Source of the DNA: Mytilus californianus
Lineage: Eukaryota > Mollusca > Bivalvia > Mytilida > Mytilidae
Reading direction: 5' to 3'
Length of the DNA: 64,000 nt
Assembly (NCBI RefSeq): GCF_021869535.1
Contig: NW_026262581.1
Location: 116,340,771-116,404,770, forward strand
In this document: piece after piece, positions 1-15,200 of the stretch
Layout of the letters: each line of letters begins with the position of its first letter
Position numbering within the stretch: position 1 is the stretch's first letter
Made by a program: the position numbers and the translations under genes
The notes under the pieces: generated by a model
Seen by the model: the letters and a program-made list of their open reading frames with translations, nothing else
What the model was told of the DNA's origin: nothing
Database searches by the model: none

Positions 1-237
1 TACTAACAAAATTGAAATGTGACTTAATCAATGCAATGATCCTCCCGTCCTATTTTTCATATCATTAAAAACATTTAATTAATTTCAGATTTTAAAGTAT
101 ATACTATACAAGTTTAGAATACTTATTTAAGAACCAGCTTTTGTCAATCAATCTCAAAACACCCCTTTACAATTATTGCATTACTATAGCTTTAATAACA
201 GTCCTGCAGTTATCTTAATAATAAGATTAAAACCTAC
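1..237. other. NIPBL intron 9, part
   Basis: AT-rich intron sequence running off the window. No further exon or repeat family is recognised. Confidence 0.5.
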
Positions 238-273
238 CTGAACTATGTGAACGTCGATCTGTTTTTGCTTTAA
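238..273 (-). CDS. NIPBL: NIPBL coding exon 9 (36 bases, residues 288-300)
   Basis: Acceptor with a long T run then CAG, donor TCAG|GTAGGT. With one base carried from exon 8 it encodes VKAKTDRRSHSS, a basic Ser/Arg segment in keeping with the disordered region. It ends in phase 1; the next exon is outside the window. Confidence 0.72.
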
Positions 274-3200
274 CTGAAAAAAAAAGATGCAATCAATTAC
301 AGAGTTTTAACTTGAATAATACTTCGAAAACTTATCATTATAAGCCTACTTATGTCTTTAAATAAACAAGATGGTGCACACGCTGCCATGCTAAGTGTTG
401 ATGATTTAGAGACAGTTTAATTTATGTTCATCATTAACAGTACTTTTAACGCCGTTTTACCATTGTTAACATCCCTTTATCTTTTGTTAATGTTGTTATA
501 TATTTGAGATTACACAATCAAATGAAATAGACGTTGTTTACTGCCTGTCTATACATCGAGTTTACCCATCCATCACAAGCATACCAAAACTCGTCATTCA
601 AAGTATCAGAAAACAGGAAGTAGGTGTCTGACAGACACTAAAAGCATTCATACATTATTACAATCACTGTCAAGCTGCTGAACAAACATAAAGTCATTCT
701 GTATAATAGTTCCTGAGAAATGTGTGCAAAATATTTATCATTATTCATCATATTGAAAATTCAAAGTGCTGACAAACAGGAAGTAGGTGTTTGATTTACA
801 CAAAAAGTTAGCATGTTGCAACTCATTTCTGTGTAGCTGCTGAACAAATATGAAGTCATTGTATTTAGTAGATCCTGAGAAAAGAGTAACAAAAATTTCA
901 AAAAATATTTGACAAACGGATGGACGAAAAATAACAAGGTGATTGCAATATAGCGGGGCCACTCTTAAAGTGAGGGTACAATATAATTATAAAAGAGGAA
1001 AGAATTATAATTCTTTACTTTTATCTAAAAGAACTGGAAAATTTATGCAGGTGTACGAGTGTATCAGCTATATTTTAGCCAAGCTTTTTTTGGTTTTCTA
1101 TGTATTGTTGGTTAATGTCTTAGTAACTTTTATTTTGGTGATGGTGTTGTCTGTCCTTTAATTTATGATTTTGATTGCCCTCTTGAGTGTCTGTTTATCT
1201 AAACATTTAATTGCAAAACATGTTTACATACCAGATCCACTAGACTGTAATGTTTTCAGTTGCTGAAAAAAAAATGCAGAATTCAAAATATTTTTTCAAT
1301 CTTCACTATAGCAGATTGTATGTCTTTAAAGACTTTTACAAGTTGATCTTTAATGTTTACAGAATCTTGAATAAATTTCGTCATTTGGATGATCAATTTT
1401 GAAAACAAATAGTCTTACATTAAATTCAAACCTTAAAGTGACATTGTCCCACAATTGCAGTTTCCTACCCCCCTCACACATAACTATATATCCTCTAAAA
1501 TTTATGATCTAATATAAACTTTAAAACTCAAGAATTCATTTTGTCACTTGGTCTTGCTTTTTTAGATGGGCCATAACATAAATTTTCCCTCGGTTTTATG
1601 AATCTTGAAAATCTAAACCAGTCACTTTATGCCTATAATATCAGGATATTTTTCAGATTGATGATCACAGAATAGCCCTCCATAGATAATCAATGCAATG
1701 CCTATTTGTATTGCATAATTAACAGTTAAACTAGACAAATTACTCAACATTTGCTTAGAAAGCAATTTGCAATATTGACCATACATCTATTTTCTGTTAA
1801 ATGATATATGAAATGCTCTCTTGTTTCTTGTTTTTGCATGATATGTATTTGCAGTCATATACTAAACATTGCTATAAGTAATGTGACGCAACAGCATTGA
1901 TTCAACATTTCAATTCTTAGCAATAAAAACTTTACTTTTTATAACCATTGATTTGTTGTTTGTATAGTTTCATTTTTTTTCTTCTTCAAATATTTGTATA
2001 AATTTGACCAACATCAAATAACACATGTTACTTCCATCAAAAAGATAATTGTCAACACCCCTCAAAAATAATAGAATTGTCTGTATTGTTACTTAAATAA
2101 AAGAACACTGTATTGTTACTTATATAAAAGAACACTGTATTGTTACTTAAATAAAAGAACACTGTATTGTTACTTAAATAAAAGAACAGAGTTCCAATGT
2201 CCCCTGCGTTGCACATACTATATCTATCCAAGGTACAAGGGCAATAACTAAATAAAACAATTTTTTTTGTAGCGCTAACGAGGCCATTTTCCATAAATTT
2301 AATATTTCCAAGGGGTATAACTCTTTTAAAAAAAGTCGATCAGCCACCATTATAGAACTTGTCCGAGATATTGCTGATACTAACCTATAGTATAAGTTTG
2401 GTAAAAATCTGGCAAAAATTGTAACTGTGAGAGCGCTAACAAGGCCATTTTCCATAAATTGAATATTTCCAAGGGGCATAACTCTTTTTAAAAAAGTCGA
2501 TCGGCCACCATTAAAGAACTTGTCCAAGATATTACCGATATTAACCTATAGTATAAGTTTTATAAAATTCTGGCAAGAATTGTACCTGTGAGAGCGCTAA
2601 CAAGATCGGAAGGACGCCCGGTATTTCCATGTTCCCCGCAAAACTACAATCTATTCTGTTGACCAGGTTTAATATTTATTACCACACTCACAATTTAAAG
2701 GCAAATAACAAAAAAAACAATGAACAGTTGAAAAAACATGATTAAAAATATAAAACATGATTTCTAAAATACAACAACTTGCAACAACTTTTTTGAATAA
2801 AATACCTTCTTATTCCTTTTTTTCTTTTTTGGCTAAAATAAAGAAATTCATGTTCAAACATTCTATTTCTATTCTTATCCTTTAAATAAAACAAAATCAC
2901 CTATGTGGTTTCATACTTGCCCCCACCTTTTATCTTACTTCTAAATCCAATGTAAGTATAGAGTGGAAAATGGCTGGATTGCAATATATTTGGTTTGTAA
3001 TTTGAAAGGCCATATAAAAGTTAACAACTCTGGAATTTGATATGCTTTAGGTATAATGTATTTGAATGCTTCTTTGGTACAACCAGTCAAGACTATAGAA
3101 ACCATTACTGGAGAGCTTAAAAATTGAGAAAACAAACAGTCATGCACTATTTGAAAATGGTTGACAAAAATCAGTATTTTGCTAATATGCACAATTTCAG

Positions 3201-6200
3201 CATGTGAAAAAACAGTCTGCAAATGAAAAGATTCTAGCAAAAAAACATTGGACAGTTGAGTGGATCCTGTACCCCTTCAGCTTATCGACAGGGATCAAAT
3301 GCTAAATATTATATGACTTTATGATACAGAGGCATGGAAACCACATTCTGATATTTTAGGGTTTTACTTTTCATATCCAGTGAAGTATTTGAATTTTTTT
3401 TCTCTGAAAATGTCTCCATCATTTGAAATTTCAAAACATCAAGAAACTTTCTAAATGACTTTTAATTAATTTCTATCCCAATCATGTCATGTGATCACAC
3501 ACTTACTTTTTCATCTAACATCTCTAATAAAACTACAGCCTTTGGTTCTTTTGGTGGTGGAGGTTTTAATGATGGTGATAAAATTTGTGATTGAGATCCG
3601 AGAGGTTCTATTACAACTCGAGGTTCTGGTCCCTTTTCAAATATTTTGCGCCATTTTTCTGACATCTCCAATTCTTTACTATGCAGCCTAGTGACAGATT
3701 CTGCAACACTTCCCTGTGCTGGTGATACAACTACAAAGAAAATATTAATCTACATAGAATGTTGCTAATTTTGCAAGACTGATTCTGTGAAATTAAATTA
3801 CCGTGACCTGAATTTCTGCAATATTATGTATAGAGTTTGAAAAGAAGGCACAATAACATTCCCATAAACTGCATAATAAGTCAACAAAAGAACAAGTAAA
3901 GACTGTAATTGATAAAATCAAACCTTTTGGTGTACTTCTGGAGTTTTCATTTGAATTATGCCTGGTAGGGTATTCTGCATTTTCTGTATCAGGATGTTCT
4001 CCATTCATAGCACCTAAAATATCAAAGAGAATTGATAGTTTTGTAAGCTTGATAATCTAACAAGTAACTAGTATTCTTGATCACAGGCATGCAAGTGAAT
4101 ATTTAGAAGCTTCAAATGCAAGGCATCTTTCTTGCAAATATCAGATGTGTTATTATCTGTGTCAGTATATCAAAATAATAATATTAGCGAAAAATACACA
4201 TAGATTTAAAAAAAATTATAACAGCAAAAAACAAATATTACACATAAAAATTTACTTACAGAAACAGTTTGTATTTACAAACCTCAAACAGGCCAATTCA
4301 CAAATTCAACTCCAAACTTTAAAACACTTGTCCAATGTGAAACATTTAGACACCATTCTGAGTTGGTCCATAAAGAAGTAACGGTATATTACCTTTTATT
4401 CCTGCATATGTGCATGTATGTGTGCGAGTCTTAATATCCAGTTAAATAACAAACCTATACAGTGTGGATATATACCTACATGTCCAGGAAATGTGTTAAG
4501 CTAATAAAATTTTAAAATCATATGAGAAACAGAACTAATTACAAAAAGAGGGCATGCACTGAATTGCCTCAACTGCTTTGCTGATCATGATTAAATTTTA
4601 TATTGAAGAGTCGATCACAAAAACATAACATTATAAATGAGCCATGAAAATTAAATCAAGTTCAGATTAACTTTGCCAAACAGACACTTTCACTTTACAA
4701 TCATTCCACACACCAAATATAGTTAACCTGTTGTTTATAGATCTGAGTTACAGACCTAACCTTGAAAACATAATATTGACCAATGAAAAATATAAACGAG
4801 GTCACGGTCAGATGAACCCTGCCAGACTGACATGTTAGCCTTAAAATCATTCCATACATTGACTACATAAAACTTAACCTTGATCACTGATCTATGAAAT
4901 GAGGTCAAAGTGAGGTGAACCCTGTCTGACAAACCTGAAAAACTTGCAATGATACCATATACTAAATATAGTTAACCTATTTCTCATGAAAATTGAAAAA
5001 ATTTAAACAGTCACTAAACCATGAAAATGAGGTCAAGAACAATGGATATATGACATAGTGGCACTACAAAGTGAAAACAAGTACCGTTAAATTCGTTAAA
5101 TAAGCCGCAGGTTTTTTTCTCTGTCATTGTCCCTGCGTGTTATACTCAGGTGCGCTTTATGTATGTATTTTTTTCAGTTTCAGGGCAAGCGTGAAAAAAA
5201 ATATATATCTGGATTTTTTTTTATGGAGACCGTCAGATTGTCAAGTGCTTGCAGTGACTTGATAAATTGTTCATGTGGCATATTTTGTTATGAATAAAAA
5301 TATATATACTTTATCATTTGTTCTTTATTTCATTGTTGGCTTACGAAGTTGATAACCATGTGTTTATTACATAAACAAAGAAAGATAACCGTGTTTGAAA
5401 GAGGTACCATACAGGATATTAATAGTGTATTTACAATAAATATGTAATTGTTTGTTGTTGTAATGTGTTTTTAAATAAAATCTTCTTTAGAAATAATAAA
5501 GGAAGTGATTGTGTTTCTTTCCAATATTTCAAGTCTCTTTTAATGACGATGGTGATAACCATGTGCTGAAATGAACCCTTTAAAGTGTTTCATAAACAAA
5601 GAAAGATAAGCGTGTTTGAAAAGAGGTACCATGCAGGATATACTATTGAGGAGTAACTGCTTGTTGTTTTATTGTTTCAAAATGAAATATCTTTATGAAA
5701 TATTGTAGCCACATATTGGTGTAAGAAATTAAAAAAAATGAATATTAATTTTCATAATTTAATATGCTAAGACATTTATATATCGCCGTCTTATTTGAAT
5801 TCCCCTTTCCGTGGCCCATCTCACTTTCAGTTAAAAATAGACAATGACTTGCAGAAACTGAATGGTTTTGTTCGTAGTTTTCAACCAAGTTTAAATTGAA
5901 AAATGTTTGTTACTTATAAAACTTAAACTTTTATTTTATAAACAACAATAAAATTCTTTAGATTTAATTTAATAATTTTTTTTCCTGACTTATGGGTGAA
6001 CAGTTTTCACACGTGGGTACAGGTAATTAAGTAGGTCATAATCAAGGTAAACAATGGCAGTTTTATGGCTTGGGTAACTTTTAATGAATACCTTTTCAAG
6101 ATTAATTAAAATCCTTGATTTCAATTCAAACAATAAATGAGCAATCAACACCGAACTAATTTTAATCAAAACAACAAGGTTCAATGGACACCCAAGCTGT

Positions 6201-9200
6201 CAACACATGGCCATTGTTGACAAAAAACAACTAATGAATCTGGCATGATTAAAACAATAAGAAAATTATAATAATTTTATTAACATTTATTTATTTTAAT
6301 ATGAAACAAATAAATATATACAAAATGTCTTTCAACTTTCTCAACAATCTGAAAATAAAAATGAAACATGTTACGGAGTGAGTTACAAGAAGGAGTGAAC
6401 ATTCATTACGCTAAGGTCAGTAGAATGCATGTACGTTTTCTTCAGGGTGCGCTTTATATTCAGGTGCGTTTTATGTAAGGAAAAAAACAATCCTCACCCC
6501 CCAAAAACGGCCGTGCGCCTTATTTAGGGGTGCGCTTTTTAATCCGGAAAATACGGTAAATACTGAAATAAAATCCAATTAAATTGCAACACTTAGGGAA
6601 CAGAATGTTAAGATAGACCAATGAAGTTCTTGAAATACAAACAATATTAATTACCTATATCATTTGTTGTGGAGGATTCTGTAAAATGAAGAAAGGAGTC
6701 TTGGAATTTATTAGACCCTGGTCTTCTTTTAGCACTATCTTGACTTTTATTGCTGCCATGTTTCTGGTTAAATCTGAAATTAAAATGGGAATATATTCAT
6801 TTACTTAGAAACTACTGCATTTCTTATGCTATATTAATTTGTTTAAAACGACCACAAGCACTGTCTTAAACAACCACAATTTATTTGGAAGGATCAGCGA
6901 CTTTCAATAAAGTGTTATTATACTGTCATTTCGATGAGTTATGTGGACTTTTCATTCGTTTAAACTGGGCTTATTCCATCGCGAGAGTAGCATATTCACT
7001 TGAGGATTGCTAATTGTGGACATTCTAACCATCGGCAAATCCTGAGTGAATCCGCTAGAAAGAAATCGACCAAGTATAGATGGTCGATTCTGATCAAGAC
7101 TTACACAAAGTTCAACAATCAGTATGTCTATCACTAAGCCAAAGATCGCTTATTGCTAATTATTTTCATGTTCAACAGGTGTTTTGAGTAAAATATGTTA
7201 TTCAAAAATATCCCCAAAACGGAGCTTTTGGCAGTTATATTATTTTGACAAAATTTGCAAAAATGACAATGACGAAGTTGATGATTACACAATATAATCA
7301 ACATCAAGGATCCGGAAATTTTTCCAGACAATTTCGGTCATTTTGAGATGTTTGAAAAGTTGGTGCCCCTTTTCAAATTGTCGATATCAACTTGACTATA
7401 TTCATAGCATCAACGAACATGACGAACTTGTATTGCTGTTTCATCGCATGAAGGACAGTTTAGGGAAGGCAACAGTCTAAAATTGAAATGATTTTAATGA
7501 CTCAAAATGGTTAATTTCTCAGACATTGCTTACGTTTCTTTCGATTTGACAAAAGTTAAAACCGGAAGTTTGCGATATTTTAAAGTACGAATAATTCCGG
7601 ATTCATTTCCGGATTTGTTTTGTTTATCAAATTGACAGGAAATCACCGGCTTTTTATGGCTTTTTTATTTTATTACCTTTAAAAGTGTTTGAATATAACA
7701 GATAATAGTTGCACTCGTTTAATTTAGCATGAAATCAATTTGCATTTTACGATTTAAATATTAAATTTGTTGAAGACAATTTCACGCATGCGTATTACAT
7801 AGTAAATAAAGCACATGTGTTACTCATGAAAAAATACTTTTTTCTACGTAAATTTAGATTTAATTTTTAAATCAGAATTGATGACTGTCTTTGATGAAAA
7901 GTAAATAAATAATGATTACACTTGTCAGGGAACTAATGTTTTAAAGATATTATTCTGAGCTTGTGATCACTGTCAGGTGTGAATTAAAACCACAGGTAAA
8001 AAGTGATTAGCGATCATTAGCCAATGTTTCCCGGAGGCATTGATATAGATATTAGGAGGGCCCTCAGGATTATCAAACTACTGTAGTGGCAGTTTTATTA
8101 CAGGAAAGGGATTATAAACAAAAACAAGTGATCACAAGTGCAAAATGGCGATTAAGAAATCCGATTTCAAACATTGAGTCAATGAAATGACCGAAATTAC
8201 TTCTGTAAACAAAATAAAATTTGTCCTAAATCCCAATTACTCGTTTCGGTCAAATAGTTTCATCTTAGGACATGACTGGCAAATATGACCGTTTCCGGAC
8301 CCTTGATCAACATGACTAGAAAAATAAACTTTTCTTGACAGTTATAAGGAACAAGCAATCAAATTATATTTTTTTAAATGAATAAATCGTATTTAAAAGC
8401 TGAGAAGCAATACTGTTGCTTCAGTTACATAGTGAGGCAATTATATAAAACCTTGAACATGTGAAAAATGTAATTACATAATGTACAGTTCTCATAGTTA
8501 GTCATAGTGGTTATACATACAAGACCAATACAGTATTGTTCACTTACACTCAAGGGTGAGGAAATGGTCATGTTTGCCAGTCAAGTCCTAAAGACAGATT
8601 GGGATTTAGGACAAATTAAATATTTTTACAGAAATAATTTCGGTCATTTCAATGAGATTGGGTTTCTTTATTGCCATTTTGCACTTGTTTTTGTTTTGTA
8701 ATCCCTTTACTGTAATAAAACTGCCACTTCAGTATAGTATGACAATCCCTCCCAATAACAAATATTGGCTAATGATCACTAATCACTTTAAATTCACCCC
8801 TGAAAGTGATCATAAGCTCAGAACTAATATTATAAAGAAATTAAAATTCTATGACAACTTTCTTCATTATTTAACTTTTCAGCAAAGACAATCGTCAATT
8901 CTGATTTAAAATTAAAACTTGATTAAATTTATGTAGAAAAAAGTTATTTTTCACGAGTCAAACGTGTGCTTTATTTACTATGTAACATGCATGCGTGAAA
9001 TTGTCTTCACCAGATTAGACACTTAATTGTAAAATGCAAAATGATTTCATGCTAAATTAAACAAATGCAACTACTATCTGCTATATTCAAACACATTTAA
9101 AAGTAATAAAATTAAAAATCCTGTGATTTCCTGTCAATAGTTGATAAACAGAAAGGATCCCGGAATTACTTGTACTTTAGTATTGTCTTGTAACTTCCGG

Positions 9201-12200
9201 TTTTAATTCGTCTTCAAAATCAAAAGAAAAGTTAGCAATGTCTTGAGAAATTTACCATTTTGAGTCATTAAAATAATTTCAATTTTAAGCTGTTGCATTC
9301 CATTAACTGTTCTTGAACGTTTTTAGAAAAACTGCAAGAAAATTCATGAAGAAAATGCGATGAAACAGTCAACACAAGTTCATTGATGCTTTGAATCTAG
9401 TGTGAATAATTTCAATAATTTGAAAAAGGGGCCTAACTTTTAAGTCATCTCAAAATGACCGAAATAGTGTAATAAAAATTCTGGTTCCTTGCTTACACTA
9501 GTACTTTCAAAAGTTATAATGCACATAAATGCTTTCTTCTATACAAATTTGGGAACCTGTATTCAAAGACCAACATTTATAGAAATGGATGGACTAGAAG
9601 GTGCGTGTTTTCTCATGTTTCTGTACATGTATGGCAACGTGTGTGAAGAATTGAGACTGACAGAGGTTGTACATGTTTTCACATTTTTTGTACATGAATG
9701 GCAATGTGTGTGCAAAATTGTGACTCACAGTCAATTGGTTGAAATTAGATTTTAGTGTTTTGTTGTTCAACTTGGATGTGTTTTAACATGTGATGTTTCA
9801 TGGCAAGAACGTATGTAAGGGAGATGTATATTTTGTTAATACAAGTACTGGATATCATCTTTTTTGTTACTTACTTTGGATGCTTTTGCTGCACAGAAAT
9901 GTCATTGTTCTGTGGAGAATGCTTTTTAGAGTTACTTCTTGTGACTAAAATATAAGAAACAATTTATTACAACAAAGCAGTGTGTGATTTTAAATTTTTA
10001 AGGTTACTGAAAGATAGCTTTATTTTTCTTATTTTCTCAATCTGTGAGCTTCTGATAAAACAGTTTTAACTAGAACTGTAGAAAATTTGTACTATGACTA
10101 CTGGGCTAGAGTTAATGTCTTACATTATCTGCTAAAGTATGCAATACACATATTAATCATTTGTTTGTTAATGTCTTACATTATCTGCTAAAGTATGCAA
10201 TACACATATTAATCATTTGTTTTATGGACAAAAAGAAATCCAAAGTTTCTTTTATTAGAAGACAAGATAACTAGTTTTGCTAATATTATCATATTTTGGG
10301 AATTATGAGGGAAAAGACTAATCATTAAAAGAAGCTACCTCTGAATACATGTGGATTTTGTGCCAAAACAGACCGCAGTAATGGAGGCACATCACCCTCT
10401 ATCCCATCTCCAGCATGGTTATCTTTTAACAATCTGAAATAAAATTGAATGTTAATAGACTTAAACATCCCATACTGGCATGATCATCATCCAATCATCT
10501 TTTGTATTACATTTTTGAATGCTTTTGTTATATCTGAGAGTTGTTTCTGGTAGTCATTTTTTACTTTCATTTTATCTAAAGGGTTTTTACTTTTCTTATT
10601 TTCATTTTTGTTCATCCACCATAGACATTGTCCATTTTTTTTTAGCAAATTTTGTATCTACTATCTGTGGTCACAGACCTTATTTGTCTGGTTTAAATGT
10701 TCAATTTCAATACTGGAAAATTTAATATCAATGCAATTCAAGCAGTCATTTTATGATCAACATCAGATTGGAGTCAATGACTATACCTTTCATCAACTAT
10801 GTGAAATGTCATTATTTTTTCCTCACTTCATGCAATTACTTGTTTTATTACAGTAAATACTTTCATAGTTGGATATACAGGTTGTAAAATGCACTTTTCC
10901 GTATTAGTCAATTGAAATTATAAGTTATTCATGTATACTACATCACAGACCTGAAAACATTACAAGGCACAAAAAAAAAAGGAAAAAAAAGAAGATATAT
11001 TTCAAGATAAATGATAACAAATTTTTTTTTCTTACATTTCATCAGTTGTGGTCTGGCACAAAGTTCGAGTTACATGCTTTGCTAGGAAATCATCTTTGGA
11101 CTGCAATAATCTTTTGGCTCCTTCAACAACTTTAGAATTATGTAAAAGGCTTCTGTTATTTATTGTAGATGGAATGGGAGTTGGTAGAGGTAATTCTGGC
11201 AATACTGTAAAACAAAGATTGTGTACTGTTAGTAATAAAACTTATGTCTCACTTACTTTGCAGCAAAATTATTAACAGTAATTTGATAAACTGACATATT
11301 TACACGATTATTGATTGTCTGTATGTGACAGTGGAAATCCTTTTTTGGTATGTTTTAGCTTACCTCATTACATATAGTGTAAAAATTCTGAAGTAGCTGA
11401 AGAATACCTAAAGGTAGCCTCAAATACTCCTCACTGAAAATGCACTTGTTTCAGTGAATATATTAGTATATCAAATATCTTGGGTTTAGTGCAAGAACTT
11501 CATTGTAAACACACCTAATAAGAAAACTTAACATTGAAAGAGTGTTTAAATTCAACTTAGAAATAGTGGCATTATTAAGACTGTAACTGAAATGAAATTT
11601 ATTTAAGCAACTGGATGCAAAATATCAATGGTTATATTTTCACTTATATGACGGACCTTTTAACTTTAATTCTGATGCAAATTTAAACTAAACAAGAACA
11701 TGTGTCAATAAGTGTCAATAAGACATAATGCCCAACCAACTCTATTAAATTTACATGTTCAGTGAACTGCCAATTCTGGGTCAAGTCCAATCATAATAAA
11801 CATATGTAACAAGTTTCAAGTTGATTTGACCACAACTCCATGGTAAACTATCAAAACTTTAACCTGATATGGGATGAAAGAATACATCCACTTCACTTGA
11901 ACTTTGGTGGATAGTTAACTTAAAATTGTCCAATGAACCTGAAATAAAATGCTTCGCTGAGCACAGCCTGATACGACCGCAGAGGTCGAATCCTGAACAG
12001 TTGGGGCAAATTTAGACACAATATTCAAGCTTGATACTGTCTGAATTTGGATTGTGATCAAATTTTTGACATAATATAGGTTTCTGACACAAAATAAATG
12101 TGGTCAAAGATCTTTCAAATCTATTGCGCAATACTGTGCAATGGAAGATTTCTTCTTGGAATTTTCAAAAATTCGAAATATGAAAAATTTTGAAAAAAAA

Positions 12201-15200
12201 ATATGAATCCCCTAAAAAAATTGGAAAAAAAATCCCCCCTCCCCCCCCAACTTTTTGAAACCCTCCTTGGAGCAATAACCCCATTACTCAATCGCAGCCT
12301 TTCCTTTGTAGTATGGAACCTTGTAGTACAATTTCAGAGAGATCCATAACACTTTTAAACACAAGTTATTGTCTGGAAACTAGAAAAATGCTTGTTTTTG
12401 GCCCTTTTTGGCCCCTAATTCCTACATGTTTGGAGCAATTGACCCCAAACTCAATCCCAGACTTCCCTTTGTGATATGGAACCTTGTGTTACAATGTCAG
12501 AGAGATCTATACACTTACACACAAGTTATTGTCTGGAAACTAGAAAAATTCTTGTTTTTGGCCCCTTTTTGGCCCTTAATTCCTAAACTGTTGGCCCCAT
12601 AACCCCTAAGATGAATCCCAACCTTCTACTTGTGGTATTAAACATTGTGGTACAAATTTCAGAGCAATCGAAATACTTATACACAAGTTATGATCCTGAA
12701 ACTAGAAAAATGCTTGTTTTGGGCCCCTTTTGGGCCCTTAATTCCTAAATGGTTGGGACCATCATCCCCAAAATCAATCCCAACCTTCCTTTTGTGGTAT
12801 TGAATATCTTAAATAAATGTGACAGATGATGCACCCGCTTGCATATCATATAGTTATAAAGGAACATAACTGAAGAACTGTAAAAGTGACACTACCCAAA
12901 TTTGAACTTGATCTGAGTTTTGTGGTAATAAGCATTGTGTGTAAGTCTCATAACATTTGGTCGAGGCTAACTTAAGTAGAGAACAGAAACTAAAAATTCA
13001 GCAATTTTTCTATCTGTAAACACGCATAACTCTAGAAAGGTTGTGTATAAGTTTTATAACAATTGGTTGAGACAAACTAAAGTTAGAGAACGGAAACGAA
13101 AAATTCAGCAATTTTTATGTTTATAAAGGGACATAACTCAAGAATGGTAAAAGTGTCGCCACCAAATTTCGTACTTAATCTGTATTATGTAGCAGTGTTC
13201 TCCCCAGGCCCTTAAAGGACCGCGGGCCCGCGATGTATAATTTTTTACCGTGGTGGTATCGTTCTTACCGCGATGTATAATTTTTCTCCGTGGTGCTAAA
13301 ATTTTCATTAAAAAATCGTAAATCGGTAAAGTTTTAAACGACTTGTTAAATCTTTTCCGTGCGGTATAAAATTCCAGGTGAAATTTGACCAGTTCAAACC
13401 AGTTCAACACAGATTGTTAACACCACGTGATCGATTTACCTTATGAGGTTAACCTTGTTGATTGGATTAAAATCGATGTAATTAACACTTATAACATGAT
13501 TCTTTTGTGTTTTAATTTAGAGTTCATAACTTTATGATCACAGATAACTATTTTATGGCTTCACTCATCACCCAAGCACTGACCTGTGACATGCCGGCAA
13601 ATATTTTGTACACAAACAGCGTCTTGACCCGATAGGTACATTTTTTGTACATCATAAAGGTGGCTCATTACGTATAATTGACATTCTCAATTCTTATATT
13701 ATAGTATTATATGACTGTTCCTTCAAACTGGATATCTATATCCATAATTAATAAATAACAGAAGTAATCTTGCAAATTTTATCCGTAAGCACATGTTAAA
13801 TCTATTTATATCTACTTCCTGTCATTTAGGCGGGAAAATAGGGAGACTTAGTTGTTGACATTGAATATGGTTACTTATAGATCTATAGACCAAAGATAAA
13901 TTTATAGATTTAGGAATTCTTTTAAAATGGTTCATGACAAATAAAGATTTAAATTTCAGTGCAGTATTTAGTCTGTATCTATGTTTGATTATCACCAAAG
14001 ACAAGAAAGGTTAATATTTACATGAAATCTATGGCAAAATGTTCTAAAATTTATGAAAAATTTCTTTTTATTAAAATCTAAGATAGAAACTGGTTCAAAT
14101 AATAAAAAAATATTTGCAATTTTTTTTGTTAATTTTATATTTTCTTATGACAGGAATCCTTTCACATACAACAACTTTCAACGCGACGCAACGTGATGCG
14201 ACACAACTGATTGTATGAAATATTTCACCAAGCTGTCCGCACGCGTTACCCTGGTGCTATCAAAAAATCCTGGGGAGAACACTGTGTAGTAATAAGCATT
14301 GTGTATAATTTTCATAACATTTGGTTGAGGCAAACTAAAGTTAGAAAACGGAAACAAAAAATTTGTACTTGATCTTAGTTTTGTGGTAATGAATATTGTG
14401 TATAGGCTTCAAAATGTTTGGTTGGGGCAAACTTAAGTTACAGAATGAAAACAAAAAATTTTGCAATCTTTCGATTTATAAAGGGGCATAACTCAATAAT
14501 GGTTAAAGTGACACTTCCCAAATTCAACTTGATCTGTGTTTTATCAGAGGAAGTCAAAATTAAACATTGCATTGTATAAAGCATTGATTGTAGTTGATTC
14601 AACTATAATCATGGACAAAGGAAGATAACTCCAATTTTAAAAATTACTTGATATTTAGAAGAAAATAAGAATTTTGCAATTTTCCCATTTATAAAGGGGC
14701 ATAACTCTAGAACTGTTGAAGTGACGCCACCAAAATTCAAGCTTGATCTGTGTCTTGTGATAATAAGCATTGTGTATAAGTTTCATAACATTTGGTTGAG
14801 GCAAACTAAAATTAGAGAACGGAAATGATAAATTCAGCAATTTTTCCATTTGTAAAGGGGCAAAACTCTAGAACGGTAAAAGTGACGCCACCAAAATTCA
14901 AAAGCGATCTGAGTTTTGTGGTAATAAGCATTGTGTATAAGTTTCATAACATTTGGTTGAGGCAAACTAAAGTTAGAGAATGGAAACAATAAATTCAGCA
15001 ATTTTTCCATTTGTAAAGGGGCATAACTCTTAGAACGGTAAAAGTGACGCCACCAAAATTCAAACTTGATCTGTGTTTTGTGGTAATAAGCATTGTGTAT
15101 AAGTTTCAAAACATTTGGTTGAGGCAAACTAAAGTTAGAGAACGGAAACAAATTTTGGGACGTTCGTATGTACGTACAGACGGACAAGGGTAAAACTTAA

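Larger units (their letters stand above)
274..2080. other. NIPBL introns 8 and 7 (non-repeat parts)
   Basis: Apart from repeat family H and exon 8, this is AT-rich intron sequence. A run of small ORFs is present on both strands, none with splice-site or codon support. Confidence 0.45.

Noticed and set aside
2081..2188. Possible CRISPR-like array
   Set aside because: The 27-bp units are contiguous with no spacers, and the genome is eukaryotic; a minisatellite.
4013..4013. MNGEHP in NIPBL exon 6 as an alternative start
   Set aside because: The frame is open from exon 5 through a proper acceptor, and the real start with MNGEVPSVPITTL is at 16899.
7305..9491. Single 2.2-kb inverted duplication
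   Set aside because: Each half has its own exact, different 8-bp TSD, which shows two separate insertions.
13822..14004. 60-codon minus-strand frame inside the 13193-14284 element as a transposase
   Set aside because: Too short and without a DDE/hAT dimerisation motif; the element is non-autonomous.
14655..15187. Repeated open frames of 64 and 117 codons with a repeating FPFSNFSLPQPN motif
   Set aside because: The repetition comes from the tandem DNA units of family B; no evidence of a protein.
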